DNA from: Marinovum algicola
Lineage (GTDB): Bacteria; Pseudomonadota; Alphaproteobacteria; Rhodobacterales; Rhodobacteraceae
Assembly (NCBI RefSeq): GCF_900109145.1
Contig: NZ_FNYY01000004.1
Span: forward strand, 234,388 to 298,387
DNA length: 64,000 nucleotides
Direction of reading: 5' to 3'
The notes beneath the pieces are model-generated. The model saw only the letters and a program-made list of their open reading frames with translations. It was not told where the DNA came from and did no database searches. The translations under genes were made by a program, and so were the position numbers. Numbering within the stretch: position 1 is the first letter of the stretch; each line of letters starts with the position of its first letter. Positions 17,722-27,362 of the stretch are shown in pieces.

Positions 17722-18591
17722 TCAGTTGCGCACCAGCTTCTCATAGGCGTCCGACATCTCGCGGGTCAGCGCGCCGACCTCGAAGGTGTAGTCGCCGATC
17801 TGGCTCACCGGTGTCACCTCTGCCGCCGTCCCGGTCAGCCAGCATTGCTCGAAGCCTTCCATCTCTTCCGGCATGATGTGGCGCTCGTGCACCTTGATCT
17901 GACGGTCCCGGAGCATGTTGATCACGGTCTGGCGGGTGATGCCGTTGAGAATGCAGTCGGGCAGCGGCGTGTGCACCTCGCCTTCCTTGACAAAGAAGAT
18001 GTTGGCCCCGGTCGCTTCCGCCACATAGCCGCGATAATCCATGAACAGCGCGTCCGAGCAGCCCTTGGCCTCGGCGGCGTGCTTGGACATGGTGCAGATC
18101 ATGTAGAGACCGGCGGCCTTGGCCGAGGTCGGGATGGTTTCCGGGCTTGGGCGTTTCCACTTGGAAATGTCGAGCTTGGCGCCTTTCATCTTGGCATCGC
18201 CGTAATAGGCGCCCCATTCCCAGGCCGCGACCGCGACCCGCACCGGATTCTTGGCCGAAGCGACCCCCATGTCCTCGCCCGAGCCGCGCCAGGCCACCAC
18301 GCGAACGTAGGCGTCGGTCAGCCCGTTGGCCTTCAGCACCTCGTATTTCGCCGCCTCGAGCTCTTGGACCGAATAGGGGACCGGCATGTCGAGCAGCGCG
18401 CCGGAGGCCAGGAGCCGCTCGGAATGGCGCAGGCTCTCGAAAATCTTGCCATTGTAGGCGCGCTCGCCCTCGAACACCGAGCTGGCGTAATGCAGCCCGT
18501 GGGTCAGGATATGCACATTTGCATCCCGCCAGTCGACAAGCGTGCCATCCAACCAGATCTTGCCGTCGCGATCATCATATGAGCCAGCCAT
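17722..18591 (-). CDS. ilvE: branched-chain amino acid aminotransferase
   Basis: IlvE transfers the amino group between glutamate and the keto acids of leucine, isoleucine and valine. The 289-residue protein is a class IV (fold-type IV) PLP aminotransferase. The Schiff-base lysine lies in PTSAKAAGLYM. The class signature EATGANIFFV is followed by TPLPDCILNGITRQ, which binds the cofactor phosphate. The chosen ATG has AGGAG four bases upstream; an upstream in-frame start at 18621 would add ten residues without a better site. Divergent from petP. Confidence 0.93.
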   Translation of the reverse strand: MAGSYDDRDGKIWLDGTLVDWRDANVHILTHGLHYASSVFEGERAYNGKIFESLRHSERLLASGALLDMPVPYSVQELEAAKYEVLKANGLTDAYVRVVAWRGSGEDMGVASAKNPVRVAVAAWEWGAYYGDAKMKGAKLDISKWKRPSPETIPTSAKAAGLYMICTMSKHAAEAKGCSDALFMDYRGYVAEATGANIFFVKEGEVHTPLPDCILNGITRQTVINMLRDRQIKVHERHIMPEEMEGFEQCWLTGTAAEVTPVSQIGDYTFEVGALTREMSDAYEKLVRN

Positions 18592-18752
18592 GTCGCTCCT
18601 CCAAAGCCCTTCATTTTCCATATGTTGCGCGAATTTGGTCCGGTGTGGACATAATATTGCGCAAAAACTGTGAGTCGCTACCAGTTGAGACTTGGAATGT
18701 CAACAAGGCTGACGTACTGTGACCCGACAGCGCCAGTACACAAGGGAGAGGC
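18592..18752. promoter_or_regulatory. ilvE-petP divergent promoter region
   Basis: This 161-base region separates two divergently transcribed genes and is richer in A and T than its flanks. It holds two copies of TTGCGC (near 18625 and 18658) and a TAATAT/TATTAT box suited to a -10 element. Exact promoters could not be fixed. Confidence 0.35.
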
Positions 18753-19247
18753 ATGGCAGAGCCCAGCGGAGAACAGCTGCTTTATCTGACCGACGAACAG
18801 CTTCGGCAAGGGATTGAGGCGATGTTCTTTGCCTATCGCGGCTTTACCGCCGATCCCGACCGGATCCTCGACGAATTGTCTTATGGCCGCGCCCATCACC
18901 GGGCGGTGCATTTCATCAATTGCGCCCCCGGCACGACGGTCAACAACCTGTTGAATATCCTCGGAGTCACGAAACAATCGCTGAACCGTGTGTTGCGCAC
19001 GTTGATCGCGGACGGTCTTGTGGAAAGCAGGGTCGGCCGGTTGGACAAACGCGAACGCCACCTGTACCTGACCGAGGAGGGAAAAGCCCTGGAGGCGAAA
19101 TTGTCGGATGCCCAGAGAGCGCGGATGCGCGCCGCCTATCGCAAAGCCGGGCCGGAGGCCGTGGCCGGCTTTCGCCAGGTGCTCGAGGCGATGATGGACG
19201 CCGACATGCGGCGCAATTACCGCGCCCTGCGGGAGCCCAGGACATGA
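18753..19247 (+). CDS. petP: MarR-family regulator, PetP-like
   Basis: This 164-residue protein is a MarR-type winged-helix regulator. The recognition helix region is TTVNNLLNILGVTKQSLNRV, followed by the wing SRVGRLDKRERHLYLTEEG, which is the classic MarR wing with D-x-R. Its stop overlaps the next gene, an OmpR-type regulator (ATGA). A MarR gene fused by overlap to such a regulator is the petP-petR arrangement described upstream of the cytochrome bc1 genes in Rhodobacter capsulatus. Here no petABC genes follow, so the name rests on family and gene pairing. AGGGAGAGG precedes the ATG. Confidence 0.8.
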   Translation: MAEPSGEQLLYLTDEQLRQGIEAMFFAYRGFTADPDRILDELSYGRAHHRAVHFINCAPGTTVNNLLNILGVTKQSLNRVLRTLIADGLVESRVGRLDKRERHLYLTEEGKALEAKLSDAQRARMRAAYRKAGPEAVAGFRQVLEAMMDADMRRNYRALREPRT

Positions 19248-19945
19248 GCGCGCAGGATCTGCATCTTCTGATCGTCGACGACGACGAACGCATCCGGGTG
19301 CTGTTGCAGAAATTCCTGATCCGCAACGGTTTCCTGGTGTCTGCCGCGCGGGACGCCGGCCATGCCCGGCGCATCCTCTCGGGGCTCGATTTCGATCTCA
19401 TCGTGCTGGACGTGATGATGCCCGGCGAAGACGGCATCAGCCTGACCCGCGATCTGCGCGAGGACTCGGCCACGCCGATCCTGCTGCTCACCGCCAAGGG
19501 CGAGACCGAGGACCGCATCGCCGGGCTCGAGGCCGGGGCCGACGATTACCTTGTCAAACCTTTCGAACCCAAGGAACTTCTGCTCAGGATCAACGCCATC
19601 CTGCGCCGCATGCCGGAAGCGCCGGAGACCAATGCCATGCCCAAGCTGCTGTCGCTCGGGCCGCTGCGCTACGACATCGAGCGCGGCGAACTGTGGCAGG
19701 GCGAGGACGCGGTGCGCCTGACCGCCACAGAAAGCCAGCTGATGCGGATCTTTGCGGCCCGGCCGGGCGAGGCGGTGAGCCGCGCGCAGCTGGTCGAGGA
19801 CCTGGGCCGCGACAAGGGGCAGAGCCAGGAACGCGCCGTCGACGTGCAGATCACCCGACTTCGGCGCAAGCTCGAGGCCGATCCGAAACAGCCGCGCTAC
19901 CTTCAAACCGTGCGCGGCGCGGGCTATATGCTGGCGCCGGACTGA
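19244..19945 (+). CDS. petR: OmpR-family response regulator, PetR-like
   Basis: This 233-residue response regulator has a receiver domain with LIVDDDERIRVLL, the phosphoacceptor Asp in LIVLDVMMPGEDG and the lysine in DYLVKPFEP. The C-terminal winged helix ends YLQTVRGAGYMLAPD. It overlaps petP by four bases, and no kinase gene is near. In R. capsulatus PetR was reported as needed for growth; the same role here is inference. The next genes on the strand begin 234 bases later behind repeats, so petPR is probably a two-gene operon. Confidence 0.85.
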   Translation: MSAQDLHLLIVDDDERIRVLLQKFLIRNGFLVSAARDAGHARRILSGLDFDLIVLDVMMPGEDGISLTRDLREDSATPILLLTAKGETEDRIAGLEAGADDYLVKPFEPKELLLRINAILRRMPEAPETNAMPKLLSLGPLRYDIERGELWQGEDAVRLTATESQLMRIFAARPGEAVSRAQLVEDLGRDKGQSQERAVDVQITRLRRKLEADPKQPRYLQTVRGAGYMLAPD

Positions 19946-19957
19946 GCCGCAGGCGAT

Positions 19958-20102
19958 GGTGGGTTCACAACCCCACCCTACGGCCGAGTTGTGACCCGGC
20001 GGGGGCCGCGCACCCACCCCACGCCCGCTTCATGACCACGCAACAGGTTGCCACCCCAGCCCACGGCCGGCCACCCCTGTAGGGTGAGTTTTCAACCCAC
20101 CG
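19958..20102. repeat. inverted pair of GTGGGTT...AACCCAC repeats
   Basis: Two related units face each other in the petR-HDAC gap. The first is at 19958-19983 (GGTGGGTTCACAACCCC, then ACCCTACGG). The second is at 20077-20102 (TGTAGGGTGAGTTTTCAACC and CACCG). Each contains its own imperfect dyad and both share the CCCTAC(A/G) end, so together they could form a long stem. No gene was found in the 234-base gap. Confidence 0.55.
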
Positions 20103-20179
20103 CCCGCAACGCCCAGCTTGCAACCCGCCCCCGAAACCTGCCAGATCGGCAAAACCGCCACCCAGAGGGAGGAGAGACC

Positions 20180-21106
20180 ATGACCACGCTGGTACTGACC
20201 CATGAGACCGGGCTGCGGCATGAAACCCCGCAGGGCCACCCCGAACAGGTGGCACGGCTCGAGCACATCCTGCACGCCTTCCGCCAGAACGACATCGCAG
20301 TGGAAACCGCGCCCGAAGGCCGGCGCGAGGATGTGCTGCTCTGCCATCCCGAGCGGTACATCGCCCGGCTCGAGGCGGCGCTCCCGGCCGAGGGGCTGCA
20401 CCAGCTCGACGCCGACACCTGGATATCGCCCGGCAGCCTGGCCGTGGCCTGGCACGGCGTCGGCGCGGTGCGCGAGGCGGTGGACCGCGTGCTTGCCGGT
20501 GACGCGCGAAACGCCTTTTGCGCCATGCGCCCGCCCGGCCATCACGCCGAACAGGAAACGCCGATGGGCTTTTGCTTCTTCGGCAATGCCGCCATCGGCG
20601 CGAAACACGCGCTCGAACGGCACGGCCTGGCGCGCGTCGCAGTGGTGGATTTCGACGTTCACCACGGCAATGGCACCCAGTCGCTGCTCTGGGACGAGCC
20701 GCGCGCGCAGTTGATCAGCAGCCAGCAGATGCCGCTCTGGCCCGGCAGCGGCGACCCGTCGGAACGCGGCGCGCATGACAATGTGTGCAACATTCCGCTC
20801 GCCCCCGGCTCGGACGGCTACGAGATGCGCGACGCCTATACCCATGACGTGCTGCCCCGGTTGCGCGATTTTGCCCCGGAGCTGATCCTGATCTCGGCCG
20901 GGTTCGATGCCCATCGCGACGATCCGCTGGCCAATCTCAACTGGTCCACCGAGGATTTCGTCTGGTTGACGCAGGAGATCTGTCAGGTCGCGCAAGAGTG
21001 TTGCGAGGGCCGGGTGGTCTCTGTTCTGGAAGGCGGTTATGATCTCGCCGCATTGGCGGAGGCAGTCACCGTCCATGTGAAAACGCTTCAGGAGGCCGCG
21101 GCGTGA
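20180..21106 (+). CDS. histone deacetylase-like (AcuC/HDAC family) amidohydrolase
   Basis: This 308-residue zinc hydrolase belongs to the arginase/deacetylase fold that includes AcuC, acetylpolyamine amidohydrolases and histone deacetylases. The family motifs are present: RPPGHHAEQETPMGFCFFGN with the catalytic His pair, then VVDFDVHHGNGTQ with the zinc-binding Asp and His, and LISAGFDAHRDDPLA. It should remove acetyl or other acyl groups from an amine; whether a protein lysine, a polyamine or a small molecule is unknown. GGGAGGAGAG before the ATG is a strong ribosome-binding site. Its stop overlaps xseB, and the block HDAC-xseB-ispA-dxs is conserved in Rhodobacterales. Confidence 0.9.
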   Translation: MTTLVLTHETGLRHETPQGHPEQVARLEHILHAFRQNDIAVETAPEGRREDVLLCHPERYIARLEAALPAEGLHQLDADTWISPGSLAVAWHGVGAVREAVDRVLAGDARNAFCAMRPPGHHAEQETPMGFCFFGNAAIGAKHALERHGLARVAVVDFDVHHGNGTQSLLWDEPRAQLISSQQMPLWPGSGDPSERGAHDNVCNIPLAPGSDGYEMRDAYTHDVLPRLRDFAPELILISAGFDAHRDDPLANLNWSTEDFVWLTQEICQVAQECCEGRVVSVLEGGYDLAALAEAVTVHVKTLQEAAA

Positions 21107-21345
21107 GCGAGAAAAAGGTAGACGAACTGACATTCGAAGAGGCCATGGCCGAGCTGGAGCGCGTGGTCGGCCAGCTGGAACGGGGCGACGTGGCTCTCGA
21201 CGATTCGATCAAGCTCTACGAGCGCGGCGCGGCGCTGAAGAAACGCTGCGAACAAAAGCTCAAGGACGCCGAGGAAAAGGTGCACGCCATCACCACCGAT
21301 GCCGAGGGCAATGCCACCGGCACCAAGCCCGTCGAAGGCCTCTGA
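21103..21345 (+). CDS. xseB: exodeoxyribonuclease VII small subunit
   Basis: XseB is the small subunit of exonuclease VII, which degrades single-stranded DNA from both ends together with XseA. The 80-residue protein is helical and shows the family pattern LTFEEAMAELERVVGQLERG followed by LDDSIKLYERGAALKKRCEQ. It starts with GTG inside the stop of the HDAC-like gene (GTGA overlap). The xseA partner is not in the window. Ninety-four bases separate it from ispA. Confidence 0.94.
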   Translation: MSEKKVDELTFEEAMAELERVVGQLERGDVALDDSIKLYERGAALKKRCEQKLKDAEEKVHAITTDAEGNATGTKPVEGL

Positions 21346-21439
21346 GCGCCGGCGCACCGGCTTCACCCAGCCCGACACACGCCGGAGGCCCCGCAGAGGC
21401 CGCCCCACCTGAGTGTGCCCGCCAAGAGGACCGCCCCGG

Positions 21440-22309
21440 ATGTTCACCGATACCCTGAAATCCGACGCCGCGCGCGTCTCGGCCCATCTCGACCTGTTGA
21501 TCGCCGGAATCGACGACCTGCCGGTGACCCGGGCGATGCGCTATGCGGTCGCGGGCGGCAAGGGGCTGCGCGGCTTTCTGGTGATGGAAAGCGCCCGGCT
21601 GCACGACATCGCCGAGACCCATGCGCTCTGGCCCGCCGGGGCGATCGAGGCGGTACACGCCTACAGCCTGGTGCATGACGACCTGCCCTGCATGGACGAT
21701 GACGATCTGCGCCGCGGTCAGCCCACGGTGCATGTCAGATGGGACGAGGCGACGGCAGTGCTGGCCGGCGATGCGCTCCAGACCCTGGGGTTCGAGATGG
21801 TCACTGATCAGCGCTGCCACCCCGACGCCGAAGTCCGTGCCGAGCTGGCGTTTTCGCTGGCACGGGCGGCGGGCGCACGCGGCATGGTGCTGGGCCAGGC
21901 GCTTGATATCGCGGCCGAAAGCGCCGATGCACCGCTCGGCCTTCAGGAAATCACCCGGCTTCAGGCCGGCAAGACCGGCGCGCTCATTCAATGGTCGGCC
22001 GAAGCCGGGGCGCGGCTCGCCCGCGCCGACACCGCCCCCTTGCGGCACTATGCGCAGGCGCTGGGCCTTGCCTTTCAGATCGCCGACGACATCTTGGATG
22101 TGGAAGGCGATGCGCAGAAGGCCGGCAAACGGCTGCAAAAGGACGCGGCGGCGGGCAAGGCGACCTTTGTCTCGCTGCTCGGGCTCGAAGCCGCGCGCCT
22201 GCGGGCGCAGGAGCTTGTCACCGAAGCCTGCGACGCGCTTTCGCCTTACGGGCCCCGGGCCCGAACCTTGCGCGAGGCCGCCCGCTTCGTTATCTCGCGC
22301 GACAATTGA
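21440..22309 (+). CDS. ispA: farnesyl diphosphate synthase (short-chain polyprenyl synthase)
   Basis: This 289-residue trans-prenyltransferase condenses isopentenyl and allylic diphosphates, giving geranyl and farnesyl diphosphate. The first aspartate-rich motif is DDLPCMDDDDLRRG. The second is QIADDILDVEGD, with KGLRG and GKT in the expected places. Residues before the first motif (AYSLVHDD) fit a C15 rather than a longer product, but this was judged by eye. It lies 18 bases before dxs, so the same transcript supplies the first enzyme of the MEP pathway and its first prenyl product. Confidence 0.93.
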   Translation: MFTDTLKSDAARVSAHLDLLIAGIDDLPVTRAMRYAVAGGKGLRGFLVMESARLHDIAETHALWPAGAIEAVHAYSLVHDDLPCMDDDDLRRGQPTVHVRWDEATAVLAGDALQTLGFEMVTDQRCHPDAEVRAELAFSLARAAGARGMVLGQALDIAAESADAPLGLQEITRLQAGKTGALIQWSAEAGARLARADTAPLRHYAQALGLAFQIADDILDVEGDAQKAGKRLQKDAAAGKATFVSLLGLEAARLRAQELVTEACDALSPYGPRARTLREAARFVISRDN

Positions 22310-22327
22310 GAGGCCAAGGAGCCGCGC

Positions 22328-24256
22328 ATGTCTGACCGCCCGGAAACCCCGCTGCTGGATACTGTCCACGGCCCCGCCGACCTGAAACGCTTTTCCGACG
22401 CGGAACTGGTGCGGCTGGCGCATGAGCTGCGCACGGAGACCATCAGCGCGGTGAGCGAGACCGGCGGCCACCTGGGCGCGGGCCTTGGCGTGGTGGAACT
22501 GACCGTAGCGCTGCACGCGGTGTTCAACGCGCCGCGCGACAAGATCATCTGGGATGTGTCGCACCAGTGTTATCCGCACAAGATCCTCACCGGCCGCCGT
22601 GACCGCATCCGCACTCTGCGCCAGAAAGACGGGCTCTCGGGATTCACCAAACGCTCGGAAAGCCACTTCGATCCCTTCGGCGCCGCGCATAGCTCGACCT
22701 CGATTTCCGCCGCGCTGGGATTTGCCGTGGCGCGCGATCTCGGCGGCGCCTGCGACACCGGCCATGGCGATGCCATCGCGGTGATCGGCGATGGCGCGAT
22801 GAGCGCCGGCATGGCCTTCGAGGCACTCAACAATGCCGGCCACCTCGGCAAGCGGATGATCGTCATCCTCAACGACAACGAAATGTCGATTGCCCCGCCG
22901 GTGGGGGCGATGTCGTCCTATCTGTCGCGGCTTTATGCCGAGGCGCCGTTCCAGGATCTCAAGGCCGCGGCCAAGGGCGCGGTCTCGCTGCTGCCAGAGC
23001 CGTTCCGCGAAGGTGCCAAGCGCGCCAAGGACATGATCAAGGGCATGGCGGTGGGCGGCACGCTGTTCGAGGAGCTGGGCTTTTCCTACCTCGGGCCGAT
23101 CGATGGCCACGACCTCAACCAGCTCTTGCCGGTGCTGCGCACGGTGCAGGCACGGGCCACCGGGCCGATCCTGATCCACGCGCTGACCCGCAAGGGCAAG
23201 GGCTATCACCCGGCCGAAAACGCCGACGACAAGGGCCACGCCACCGCGAAATTCGATGTCGTCACCGGCAAGCAGAAGAAAGCGCCGTCCAACGCGCCCG
23301 CCTATACCAAGGTCTTCGGCCAGGAGCTGATCAAGGCCGCCGAAAGGGACAGCCGGATCTGCGCCGTGACGGCGGCGATGCCGGATGGCACCGGGCTCGA
23401 TCTGTTCGGCACACGCTATCCCAGCCGCTGCTTCGACGTGGGCATTGCCGAACAGCACGGGGTGACCTTCTCGGCCGGGCTCGCGGCGGGCGGCATGCGG
23501 CCGTTCTGCGCGATCTATTCCACCTTTCTGCAACGCGGCTATGATCAGGTGGTGCATGACGTGGCGATCCAGCGCCTGCCGGTGCGCTTCGCCATTGACC
23601 GCGCGGGGCTTGTCGGGGCCGATGGCGCCACCCATGCCGGCGCGTTCGACGTGGCCTTCATGGCCAATCTGCCGGGAATGGTGGTGATGGCCGCCGCCGA
23701 CGAAGCCGAGCTGGTGCATATGGTGGCCACCGCCGCCGCCCATGACGACGGCCCCATCGCCTTTCGCTATCCGCGCGGCGAAGGTGTGGGCGTCGAGATG
23801 CCGGAGACGGGCGTGCCGCTGGAAATCGGCCGCGGCCGCATGGTGCGCGAAGGTCAGGGCGTGGCGATCCTGTCGTTTGGCGCGCGGCTCAAGGAGGTGC
23901 TGGACGCCTGCGAGGCATTGGGGGCCAAGGGCATCAGCCCGAGCGTGGCCGACGCGCGCTTTGCCAAGCCGCTCGACCGCGAGCTGATTCTCAAGCTTGC
24001 CGCCGAGCATGAGGCGCTGATCTGCGTCGAAGAGGGCGCGGTGGGCGGTTTCGGCAGCCATGTGGCGCAGCTTCTGGCCGAAGAGGGCGTTTTCGACAAC
24101 GGGCTCAAGTACCGTTCGATGGTGCTGCCCGACATCTTCATCGATCAGGCCAGCCCGCGCGACATGTATGCCGTGGCCGGGCTCAACGCCGAGGATATCG
24201 AAGCCAAGGTGCTCGAAGTGCTGGGCGTGACGGAGATCAAGTCCTCGCGGGCGTGA
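22328..24256 (+). CDS. dxs: 1-deoxy-D-xylulose-5-phosphate synthase
   Basis: Dxs condenses pyruvate and glyceraldehyde 3-phosphate to DXP, the entry step of MEP isoprenoid synthesis and a thiamine/pyridoxal precursor. The 642-residue length is standard. The thiamine diphosphate and magnesium motif is [18 protein letters not shown]. The catalytic glutamate lies in [16 protein letters not shown]. The transketolase C-terminal domain ends the protein. AAGGAGCC precedes the ATG. It is the last gene of the HDAC-xseB-ispA-dxs run and converges on the wecG-like gene. Confidence 0.96.
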   Translation: MSDRPETPLLDTVHGPADLKRFSDAELVRLAHELRTETISAVSETGGHLGAGLGVVELTVALHAVFNAPRDKIIWDVSHQCYPHKILTGRRDRIRTLRQKDGLSGFTKRSESHFDPFGAAHSSTSISAALGFAVARDLGGACDTGHGDAIAVIGDGAMSAGMAFEALNNAGHLGKRMIVILNDNEMSIAPPVGAMSSYLSRLYAEAPFQDLKAAAKGAVSLLPEPFREGAKRAKDMIKGMAVGGTLFEELGFSYLGPIDGHDLNQLLPVLRTVQARATGPILIHALTRKGKGYHPAENADDKGHATAKFDVVTGKQKKAPSNAPAYTKVFGQELIKAAERDSRICAVTAAMPDGTGLDLFGTRYPSRCFDVGIAEQHGVTFSAGLAAGGMRPFCAIYSTFLQRGYDQVVHDVAIQRLPVRFAIDRAGLVGADGATHAGAFDVAFMANLPGMVVMAAADEAELVHMVATAAAHDDGPIAFRYPRGEGVGVEMPETGVPLEIGRGRMVREGQGVAILSFGARLKEVLDACEALGAKGISPSVADARFAKPLDRELILKLAAEHEALICVEEGAVGGFGSHVAQLLAEEGVFDNGLKYRSMVLPDIFIDQASPRDMYAVAGLNAEDIEAKVLEVLGVTEIKSSRA

Positions 24257-24285
24257 CGGCGGAAGGGGACGGGCGGAAGCCCCGC

Positions 24286-25083
24286 CTACGGCGTTCTCTC
24301 TCGGACCCCGGTGTGGCGTTGGCGCAGGGCCCTGACGGCATGCGCGGGCAGGATGGCGGCGCATTGCGCATAGCGCGCGACCAGCCGGCGGGGATTGGAC
24401 AGCATCCGCCAGAGCCATTCCAGCGCCAGCCGGCGCATGATCCGCGGCGCGCGCTGCTGCGCCCCGGCAAGGAAATCGAGCCCGGCGCCGATCGAGGCGA
24501 AGCCGAGCCCCGGCGTGATCACCCGGCCTCGTGCCGCCAGAATCTCCTGCTTCGGCGCGCCCAGCGCCAGAAAGACCAGCCGCGCGCCGGAAGCCTCGAC
24601 CTCACGCAGCACCGCATCGCCGCCCGGCCCCGCCGGATCGAACCCCATCGGAGGCGCGATCCGCGCCGCCACCTTCACCCCCGGCACCCGGGCCGAGAGC
24701 GCCTCTGCCGCGCCGGCAAGGGCCGCCTCGGTGCTTCCCAGCAGGGCCACCGGCACGCCCTGCCGCGCCGCCAGCCCGGCCAGGGGCACCACCATGTCCG
24801 CTCCGGGGACCAGCTCGACCGGATCGCCGGCCAGACGTGACAGCCAGACCAGCGGGTTGCCATCGGCCACCACCAGATCCTGCGCCCGATAGGCCTCGCG
24901 AAATTCCGCGCTCTGCCGCAGTTTCACCAGGTGGTCGAGGTTGACCGTCGCGAGGGCAAAGCCCTCGCCCCGCGCCAGGCGCGCCGCGACCTCGGCCATC
25001 AGCCCGGCACGCCGGGGCATGTTGATTGCCAGCCGGTAATTCCCTACCTCAAAGTACACGTTGTCCTCCGCATGGTCGGACAT
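24286..25083 (-). CDS. WecG/TagA/CpsF family glycosyltransferase (GT26)
   Basis: This 265-residue transferase is of the WecG/TagA family, which adds a hexosamine (N-acetylmannosamine or its uronate) to a lipid-linked sugar at the inner membrane. Typical segments are FALATVNLDHLVKLRQS near the N-terminus, VVADGNPLVWLSRLAG (the family TPDG/ADGxPL motif) and VFLALGAPKQEILAAR with GLGFASIGAGLDFLAG near the C-terminus. It marks the left border of the polysaccharide locus and is transcribed away from it. ATG at 25083 is the first start that keeps the conserved N-terminus. Confidence 0.9.
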   Translation of the reverse strand: MSDHAEDNVYFEVGNYRLAINMPRRAGLMAEVAARLARGEGFALATVNLDHLVKLRQSAEFREAYRAQDLVVADGNPLVWLSRLAGDPVELVPGADMVVPLAGLAARQGVPVALLGSTEAALAGAAEALSARVPGVKVAARIAPPMGFDPAGPGGDAVLREVEASGARLVFLALGAPKQEILAARGRVITPGLGFASIGAGLDFLAGAQQRAPRIMRRLALEWLWRMLSNPRRLVARYAQCAAILPAHAVRALRQRHTGVRERTP

Positions 25084-25296
25084 ATCATCGGGGTCCAAGA
25101 TGGCGAAGGTAAGAACAAATCGCAGATTCCACGCGGCGCCGCGGCATTTTTTGCGCCCGCGCCGGCGACAGCCGAAAAATTGCCATCTTCGGGTGATTAA
25201 ACCGCGCCTGACAGCAACCAGACGGACCCGCGCGCGCATGCCCCTGATACGGACCGGCACGACCCTTGGCCCTGCCCCGCGCGGGGGGCCGTGCTG
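25084..25296. promoter_or_regulatory. divergent promoter region at the left end of the polysaccharide locus
   Basis: These 213 bases hold no recognisable gene. They separate the wecG-like gene from the plus-strand sugar-modification operon, contain A/T-rich patches (ATTTTTTG, GAAAAATTG, GATTAAAC) and a CGCGGCGCCGCG palindrome near 25131. Promoters for both directions are expected here; exact boxes could not be assigned. Confidence 0.35.
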
Positions 25297-26418
25297 ATGC
25301 GCGCCGTGGGCCTCATCGGCTGCGGCTTTGTCGCCGATCTCTACATGCGCTCGCTGGCGCTCTATGACGATCTGTCGGTTGCCGCCGCACATGACACCGA
25401 CGCCTCGCGGCTGGCGGCCTTTTGCGCCCATTGGGACGTGCCGCCGCAGGCCGATCTGCAAGACTTCCTCGCCGCGCTGCCCGAGGACGCCATCGTGCTC
25501 AACCTGACCAATCCGGGCGCGCATTACACCGTCAACCGCGCCTGCCTGGCCGCCGGCCGGCATGTCTGGTGCGAAAAGCCGCTGGCGCTGACGATGGCGG
25601 AGGCCAAGGCGCTCAAATCCATGGCCGATGACGCCGGGCTGATGCTCGCCTCGGCGCCGAGCAGCGTGCTGGGCGAGGCGGCACAGGTCTTTCTGCGCGA
25701 GATACGCCGCGGCACCGCCGGCCCGGTGCGGCTGGTCTATGCCGAGCTTGACGACGGTTTTGTGCCGCAGGCCCGCCATGGCAGCTGGATCAGCGAAAGC
25801 GGTGCGCCCTGGCCGGCCGAGGACGAGTTTCGCACCGGCTGCACGCTGGAACACGCGGGCTATTACCTGACATGGCTGATCGCCGCCTTCGGGCCGGTCA
25901 GGCGCGTGGTGGCGGCCTCGGCCGAGGTGATCCCCGACAAGCCCGGCGGCGCAAACACCCCCGATTTCGCCACCGCCACGCTGTTTTTCCACGCGGGACC
26001 GGTGGCGCGGCTGACCTGTTCGATCGCCGCGCCGCATGATCACCGCATCCGCGCCATCGGCGATGCCGGCGTGCTGGAGGTGAAACAGGCCTGGAACAAT
26101 GCCGCCCCGGTGTGCTTTCACCGGCGGGTCAACCTGCGGCGGCGGCTGCTCGAACTGCCTTTCGGGCGGCGGTGCAGGCCCGGCGGGCCGACCCATCCCA
26201 AGGTCTCGCGCAGGGGCGCGGCGGCGATGAATTTCGCGCTCGGCCCGGTCGAGATGCTGGACGCGCTGGCCGAAGGCCGCGCCTGCCGGCTCGACAGCGA
26301 TTTCGCGCTACATCTGACCGAGGTGACCTTGGCAATGCAGAACGCCGGCGAAGAGACCGGACCGCAGGACATGACAACCACCTGTCCCCAACCGGAGCCG
26401 ATGCCATGGGCGCGCTGA
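25297..26418 (+). CDS. Gfo/Idh/MocA family oxidoreductase
   Basis: This 373-residue NAD(P)-dependent oxidoreductase has an N-terminal Rossmann fold (GLIGCGFVADLY) and the family EKPLALTMAEAKAL motif with the conserved Glu-Lys-Pro. The C-terminal half is the usual alpha/beta substrate domain. Members oxidise or reduce sugars and nucleotide sugars. Here the context is polysaccharide synthesis, so a sugar-nucleotide or lipid-sugar substrate is likely. It overlaps the following SDR gene by 13 bases. The same pair of domains occurs fused in one protein at 29571-31664. Confidence 0.85.
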   Translation: MRAVGLIGCGFVADLYMRSLALYDDLSVAAAHDTDASRLAAFCAHWDVPPQADLQDFLAALPEDAIVLNLTNPGAHYTVNRACLAAGRHVWCEKPLALTMAEAKALKSMADDAGLMLASAPSSVLGEAAQVFLREIRRGTAGPVRLVYAELDDGFVPQARHGSWISESGAPWPAEDEFRTGCTLEHAGYYLTWLIAAFGPVRRVVAASAEVIPDKPGGANTPDFATATLFFHAGPVARLTCSIAAPHDHRIRAIGDAGVLEVKQAWNNAAPVCFHRRVNLRRRLLELPFGRRCRPGGPTHPKVSRRGAAAMNFALGPVEMLDALAEGRACRLDSDFALHLTEVTLAMQNAGEETGPQDMTTTCPQPEPMPWAR

Positions 26419-27362
26419 CCCTGTTGATCACCGGCGCGGCAGGCTATGTCGGCCGCCACAGCGTCGCGGCCGCCCGGGCGCGGGGCCACGCGGTGATCGC
26501 CGTGCTGCGCGACGCCAGCGCCGCCCCCGAGAGCTGGCGCGACGACGCCGGTATCACGGTGATTGCCGGCGACCTGACAGACTGCCCCGCCCTGCCCGCG
26601 GCCTGCGCCTCGGCCGACGTGGTGCTGCATCTGGCGGCCTCGCTCTCCGGCGATGCCACGCGGCAGGCGCGCGATACCTTGCAGGCGACCCGGAGCCTGC
26701 TGGCCGCCCTGCCCGACGGCACGCGGCTGGTCCACATGAGTTCCATGGCGGTCTATGACATGGCCCACGCCGACCCGGGCGCGATGATCACCGAGAGCTC
26801 CGCGCTGCTGGACGCCGGAGCCAGGGCCGATGCCTATGCCACCAACAAGGCGGCGCAGGAACGGCTGGTGTCCGATACCGCCAAGACACGGGGACACGGT
26901 GTCACCATCCTGCGGCCCGGCGCGGTTTTCGGCCCGGACCGGCTCTGGAACGCGCATCTGGGTCTTGCCCTCGGGCCGGTGCTGCTGCGCCTGGCAGGCC
27001 GCGGCGAGATCCCGCTGTGCCATATCTCCACCTGCACCGGGGCGCTGATCAAGGCCGCCGAACACCCGGCCACCGGGCCGATCAACGTGCTCGACGAAGA
27101 CCTGCCGACCCGGCAGCGCTATCTCGCCAATCTCGCTGGCACGCCGCCGCTGGTCCTGCCGCTCAACTGGCGCTGGGTGATGCCCCTGGCGCGGCTGTCC
27201 GCGACGGTTCTGCCACGCCACAGGCTGCCCGGCCTGCTGCGCCCCGAGGTGCTGCGGGCGCGGTTTCTGCCGCTGTGTTACGACAACAGCCGGATGCGCG
27301 AGACCCTGGGCCTGCGGCAGGCGAAGAGCTTCGAGGCGCTGATGCATGAGGCCCAGGGATGA
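26406..27362 (+). CDS. NAD-dependent epimerase/dehydratase (extended SDR)
   Basis: This 318-residue extended short-chain dehydrogenase has the cofactor motif TGAAGYVGRHSV at the N-terminus. The catalytic Y-x3-K is visible as YATNK near residue 141, with the Ser in HMSSMAVYD upstream. Such enzymes epimerise, dehydrate or reduce nucleotide sugars. It overlaps the genes on both sides (13 bases with the oxidoreductase, four with the glycosyltransferase), so it is translationally coupled in this operon. The exact sugar cannot be inferred. Confidence 0.85.
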   Translation: MGALTLLITGAAGYVGRHSVAAARARGHAVIAVLRDASAAPESWRDDAGITVIAGDLTDCPALPAACASADVVLHLAASLSGDATRQARDTLQATRSLLAALPDGTRLVHMSSMAVYDMAHADPGAMITESSALLDAGARADAYATNKAAQERLVSDTAKTRGHGVTILRPGAVFGPDRLWNAHLGLALGPVLLRLAGRGEIPLCHISTCTGALIKAAEHPATGPINVLDEDLPTRQRYLANLAGTPPLVLPLNWRWVMPLARLSATVLPRHRLPGLLRPEVLRARFLPLCYDNSRMRETLGLRQAKSFEALMHEAQG

